Shown: piece by piece, positions 60,170-64,000 of the stretch
Layout of the letters: the number at the start of each line of letters is the position of its first letter
Position numbering within the stretch: the stretch's first letter is position 1
Source of the DNA: Ophioderma brevispina
Taxonomy: Eukaryota > Echinodermata > Ophiuroidea > Amphilepidida > Ophiodermatidae
NCBI GenBank assembly: GCA_023653785.1
Contig: JAMKCH010010157.1
Coordinates: forward strand, 1 to 64,000
Reading direction: 5' to 3'
DNA length: 64,000 bases
The notes under the pieces: model-generated
The model's database searches: none
What the model saw: the letters and a program-made list of their open reading frames with translations, nothing else
What the model was told of the DNA's origin: nothing
Program-made: the position numbers and the translations under genes

Positions 60170-60681
60170 ATTTTTATGACGAAACTGGCATATTTGAAAA
60201 ATAGTCGCCCTCTAGAGTTTTCACAATTGGTGATATTTTCGCAAGGTTATAAGTTTTATATACATTAGCCCTCACTGAAAATTATTAAGGCAAAATCAGC
60301 GCGCTTAGGGTAAACACAACCGGATTTACCGGCGACATTAATCAGACAGCCGACGCGGAACTGGCGTGTAATAACACAAAACGCACGCCCACGTGAATCT
60401 ACGGCATATGAACCTTGCTTGACAGGTCGGGGCCTTGGTAGTTTTAATATACAAGGAATCGAGTCTATGATATTCATGTAATAGACACACTTGTTGATAA
60501 AGTTACGGCAACTTTAAGTTAGCCTATAAAAAATTACCTGGTTGTCATTTGTCCTATCGATTTTGGGTGGTATGTGATTTTTTGTTGTACAATACATCTC
60601 TATCTTCCAAGGGCCTCGATATCATTGCGAGCAATGAAGACCATTTAATATTTTCTGAAAATGTGCCAGTGCCCGCTTTAA
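60170..60681 (+). mobile_element. TTAA MITE, family A, copy 3 (degraded)
   Basis: GACGAAACTGGCATATTTGA at the left and GTGCCAGTGCCCGCTTTAA at the right. The inner TTACCGGCGAC, AATATTCATG.., TTGTTGATAAAGTTACGG match other copies. The left TTAA is lost. Confidence 0.65.
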
Positions 60682-61109
60682 GACAACTATCACGTGATTT
60701 GCCAATCAAAACTCGAAAAAATCATAAAAATTATTACGATTTTTGCATTGCTGTAACAAGTAACGGTATCCTAACATACCCTACAGTGAATAAGTTCCTA
60801 AAGCAAAACCTACAATAATCAGGACCAAATCATACATTTACGTATTACTCTCCGTAACGGGGTTGGTATAGGGGGGGTTTTGTGACCCAACTTTGTCTGG
60901 CTCCCAGTCTAATTCAGCAGCCTTACGGAATAAAGTAACAGTATTACATTTTATATTTTCAGTTGCAAAGAACTTAAGAATAGATTCTATCCAGACCTGT
61001 CCTTCATTAAAGATTTCAGCAAATTTCAAATATTTTTAAATTTCATGTCTTTTTGGAATTGATATATCTATATATTTTCTTTTCCCAATAATGCGTGGCC
61101 CATACGTGT

Positions 61110-61265
61110 ATGTCCTTCTTCTCGCTGTCCAGAATGTGGTCCTTAAAGAGATTTGTACAGCAAAGAAAAGTTATTCACAATATACTAAAACAAAAATGGG
61201 ATGTCAAGAATAATATAGAATTTATAATATTGCTAAAACATATATTTTGTTGTAGGCACTCCCCT
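61110..61265 (+). repeat. Diverged duplicate of the 59450-59580 region
   Basis: GCTGTCCAG, AATATTGCTAAAACATATATTT and GTAGGCACTCCCCTATAAC correspond in order to CCTGTCCAG, GATATTGCTAAAACATGTATTT and GTAGGCACTTCCCTTATGAC, just after exon 3 of the candidate peptide gene. No matching exon 1 or 2 is visible upstream of this copy. Confidence 0.5.
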
Positions 61266-61522
61266 ATAACTGCTACATACAGTTTAAGGCATAATGGCAT
61301 GAAAAAATTGACATAATGAAAAGGCCCTTACTGAAAATCACTTCCACTAGTTTGAAAACAATTTGGTAATGTTTACATTCTGTAAAAACAGTAAAACAGG
61401 AAGAGTTCAGGAGGGGAGGGTGCAGTTTGGTGGCAATTTCTGGAACAGAAAAGCAAGGTGTTCACATCCCTGACAAATTTACCGTGACTATATTATTATT
61501 TGCGACAAATTCAAAGCATTCA

Positions 61523-61694
61523 GCCGGTGTGAAACAGATATAGTTCCGGTGGGAGCCATAGTCCGGCGGTCCATAGACAAAGGAATAAGCGTGAAACTAA
61601 TGTTGCGTAAAAGAGTCAACTGAATCGATTGGCCCTATTGTTCACCATTGTTCCCGTACATTAGTCGTGTCCACACGTGTAGTTATTACCGGTA
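61523..61694. mobile_element. ACCGGTGTGAAAGT-family MITE, copy
   Basis: GCCGGTGTGAAACAGATATAG, CCATAGTCCGGCGG, GGAATAAGCGTGAAAC, AGTCAACTGAATCGATTG and ACACGTGTAGTTATTACCGG follow the 28-kb unit. Confidence 0.6.
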
Positions 61695-61810
61695 TTATTA
61701 ACTAATGCCGATGGAATTAAAAAAAATAAATCCACTAATTCCCCTCACGTTCACGCCTATTGGTTCCCTTTGTAATCGTCTCCACATGCGTCGGACATAA
61801 GTCACTTACT

Positions 61811-61994
61811 ACCGGTTTTGAAGGAATATGGTCCGGTAGGAACCATAGTCCGGGCTTCATAGACGACAAACGGAATAAAGCGGTGGAAACTAATGTTGCG
61901 TGAGAAGTCAACTGAATCGATTGCCCTATTGTTCACCAATTGTTCCCGGACTGTGAGCCCGGCGAACAATATCTTCCCCTGCCACAACAACCGG
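61811..61994. mobile_element. ACCGGTGTGAAAGT-family MITE, copy
   Basis: ACCGGTTTTGAAGGAATATG, CCATAGTCCGGGCTTC, CGGAATAAAGCGGTGG and AGTCAACTGAATCGATTG match the neighbour at 61523 and the palindrome at 27871-28206. Confidence 0.6.
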
Positions 61995-62081
61995 ACCTAA
62001 ATTGATCGGTATTAGTGTTTGATATAAAATTGGCCGTGTGAACGAACATCGGGTTAAACTCTATCCGGAACCTAACAGGCC

Positions 62082-62609
62082 TTAAAGACAAACTGGCACA
62101 TTTGAAATAGTGCGCCCTCAAGATTTTTCAAAATCGATATTTAGCATGTTTTGTAAGGCTTTTTATATACAAAGCCTCACCCGAAATGATTAAGACCAAA
62201 TCAGCTTCCTTATGGGTAACAGAACGATTTTCAATCATTCGCTTCGCCGGCGACGTTAAATTCAGCATACTACGAACCAAGTACACAACGCCGTATGCAT
62301 GTTTCCCACGCTATTCACACTGTTTGATCGGTCTATAACCTTTGTTGGTTTTCATCTCAGTGTTACGAGTCAAAAATATTCATGTAGTATACACATTTGT
62401 TGATTAAAGTTATGGAAAACTTAAAAGTTGGCCTACAAATTACCTCGAATGTCTTTATCCTCATATCAATAATGTCCCTATCTGTTTTCGGGGTAATGTT
62501 ATTTTTATGTGTAAAATCCTATCTCTGTTCTACCAATGACCTAGACTATCCTTTGAGAGCAAATTGAAGAAATTTCAAGTTTTGTGAAAATGTGCCGTGC
62601 CGCCCTTAA
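62082..62609 (+). mobile_element. TTAA MITE, family A, copy 4
   Basis: TTAAAGACAAACTGGCACAT and ..TGTGCCGTGCCGCCCTTAA form the ends. The interior (CGCCGGCGACG, TGATCGGTCTATAACCTTTG, TTGATTAAAGTTATGGAAAA) is nearly the same as in copy 2. Confidence 0.75.
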
Positions 62610-62724
62610 AGTCCGACTATTCAAATGCCGAGAAGAGCGGGTAAGTCCGGTCGTAAAACTTTACGACCGGTAAATTAGTAAAGTACGTGGGGACATGCAC
62701 GACCGCACGCTCTGTCGGACTTAA
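62606..62724. mobile_element. Tiny TTAA-bounded MITE sharing a TTAA with its neighbour
   Basis: TTAA|AGTCCGAC and GTCGGAC|TTAA bound about 110 bp. The left TTAA is also the right TTAA of the family A copy. Inside is a hairpin with perfect 11-bp arms (CCGGTCGTAAA / TTTACGACCGG). Confidence 0.6.
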
Positions 62725-62756
62725 CTGTGATCAGTAGTAGCATGGTACTGTAAGTG

Positions 62757-63692
62757 TTAAGAGGTGCGCTTTCCGGATAAAATGTGAATTTTTTGCACAT
62801 AAGTACTTTAGGCATTGATAATCCATAAAATTGATGAAGCACTTGCCAACCCCCCTTAATGGCCCCCCCAAGCTTGGGTTTCCAAGGTTATACAAGGGGG
62901 TCAAAAATTTAAATGTTTCTGAATGTGTTAAAAAGCACACCCCCCGTGGTGTTGGTCTGTCCGCAAGGAATTCCAAAAATTAGAGTTTACACTATCTATG
63001 GCTTATAGTTCCGGAGTTTATGGGGGAAAACTGTAAAAAAATGGTGAAAAAGTCATTTTGGTGTGTACCTGGGTCAAAAGTTAAAAGGTGCTTGATTCAG
63101 TTAATATGTGGTGGAAATTGTTTCCCTAGTTTAAGGATTGAAATAAGGAATCTTTTGCTTACCTGTTATGCTGGTTTTCACGTTATCCAACAAATGGGTC
63201 ACAGGAGGTCAATAAATCCAATAGCTGCCAATAGCTTTTGTCTTTATTCGCCATTTGGTTAATAACGAGACACGATAGATAGTCAAAACTATTAATATAA
63301 TATTCATTCTATTAGCTAACCAACAATTTGAACCACATTTTACAAAAATTGGAGCAACTTTTAATGTTTTGATTGGACCCCTGTACAAAAAACAAACCCA
63401 AAATTGACTTTTTTTGAACCATCTTTTTTTACAGTTTTTAACCCCATAATTCCTAAACTATTATAGTCACTGGAGGCATAAACTATACTTTTTGGAATCC
63501 TTGTAACCAGACGAACTCATGGTGTAACTTTTCAACACAATCGGAACATTTTAACAATTTTACCCCGTGTAACCTTGAAATCCATCTGGGGGCCATGAAA
63601 GGGGTGTGGCAAGTGCTTCCATCAATTTTTTTGATTATCAATGTAAAGTATTGGGTCACCACATTCACAATTTATCCGGATTTGCACACTCC
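62757..63692. mobile_element. Long foldback family B, full copy 2
   Basis: GTGCGCTTTCCGGATAAAAT, AAGTACTTTAGGCATTGATA, AAGGTTATACAAGGGGGTCA and TGTTAAAAAGCACAC on the left; mirror order on the right, ending ATTTATCCGGATTTGCACAC. It follows 39700-40612 throughout. Confidence 0.75.
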
Positions 63693-63839
63693 ATATATAG
63701 ATATATTCACCTACGTCCCCCCACTATGTTAACAAAAACAAGTAAGCACCTGTTCTACTAACACATTAGAGGTGTGAAGGATTGACCTAAGTGACTTATG
63801 TCCGACCGAATGTGGAGACGATTACAATAGGGTACAATG

Positions 63840-64000
63840 GGTGATTTCGAAAAAAGACCAGACCTCGAAAAAACGACCTCAGACCTCGAAACACCAGACC
63901 CGGAAGTGAATTCACTTCCGGGCGTATGGTGGTTTCGAGGGTATGGTTTCGAAACACCGGGGGATGTTTCGAGACCAGACTCGAAACAAAAAGACCTCAG
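63840..64000. repeat. Palindrome and repeated ACCTCGAAAC words at the window end
   Basis: 63899-63922 is a perfect 24-bp palindrome (CCCGGAAGTGAA and its reverse complement). Around it AGACCTCGAAA, GACCTCAG, GTTTCGAGG and TTTCGAAACACC recur in both orientations. This is probably the edge of another inverted-repeat element cut by the window end. Confidence 0.6.

Overview
The window looks like non-coding or intronic DNA from a repeat-rich animal genome. It is AT-rich, has no open frame longer than about 120 codons, contains GT/AG-bounded exon candidates, and is packed with eukaryotic transposable-element debris: LINE reverse-transcriptase remnants, tRNA-derived SINEs, MITEs and long foldback elements. 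This repeat spectrum (L2/CR1-like and Tx1-like LINEs, tRNA SINEs with an (ATT)n tail, abundant TTAA-flanked and Harbinger-like MITEs) fits a marine invertebrate, perhaps a hemichordate, echinoderm or cephalochordate. That placement is inference from style, not a match. Nothing bacterial is present: no operons, ribosome-binding sites or CRISPR arrays.

Layout. 0-4.7 kb: small hairpins, two short MITEs and a GC-rich repeat. 4.7-9.2 kb: a unit of about 1.33 kb present three times in tandem; the first copy is interrupted by a tRNA-derived SINE and a TTAA MITE. 9.2-15.8 kb: foldbacks and dispersed repeats. 15.9-16.4 kb: 3' end of an L2/CR1-like LINE. 17.0-18.4 kb: two facing copies of a Harbinger-like non-autonomous element carrying the same short protein fragment. 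20.8-21.9 kb: L1/Tx1-like reverse-transcriptase debris on the minus strand. 22.6-29.1 kb: a run of foldbacks, TTAA MITEs and a mariner-like MITE. 30.2-36.9 kb: a candidate three-exon gene for a secreted or cell-surface protein with a Cys-rich head and a Ser/Thr/Pro-rich stalk; its introns are full of repeats. 37.5-46.9 kb: SINEs, MITEs and foldbacks. 47.4-54.05 kb: a large inverted-repeat element with arrays of a roughly 160-bp subterminal repeat at both ends; inside are LINE debris and seven same-strand copies of a 15-base motif. 55-57 kb: two identical 203-bp direct repeats around a TACGTA-rich insert. 58.6-59.5 kb: a compact three-exon candidate gene for a 60-residue secreted Cys-rich peptide. 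59.7-64 kb: further MITE and foldback copies, ending in palindromic sequence.

The two candidate genes are the only protein-coding calls I can support. Both rest on splice-site strength, phase agreement and signal peptides read from the sequence, not on recognised homology. The strongest unexplained signal is the interspersed 15-mer GTCCCGTCAGTCACG at 50.55-52.0 kb. Boundaries and identities of repeats were judged by eye and are approximate.
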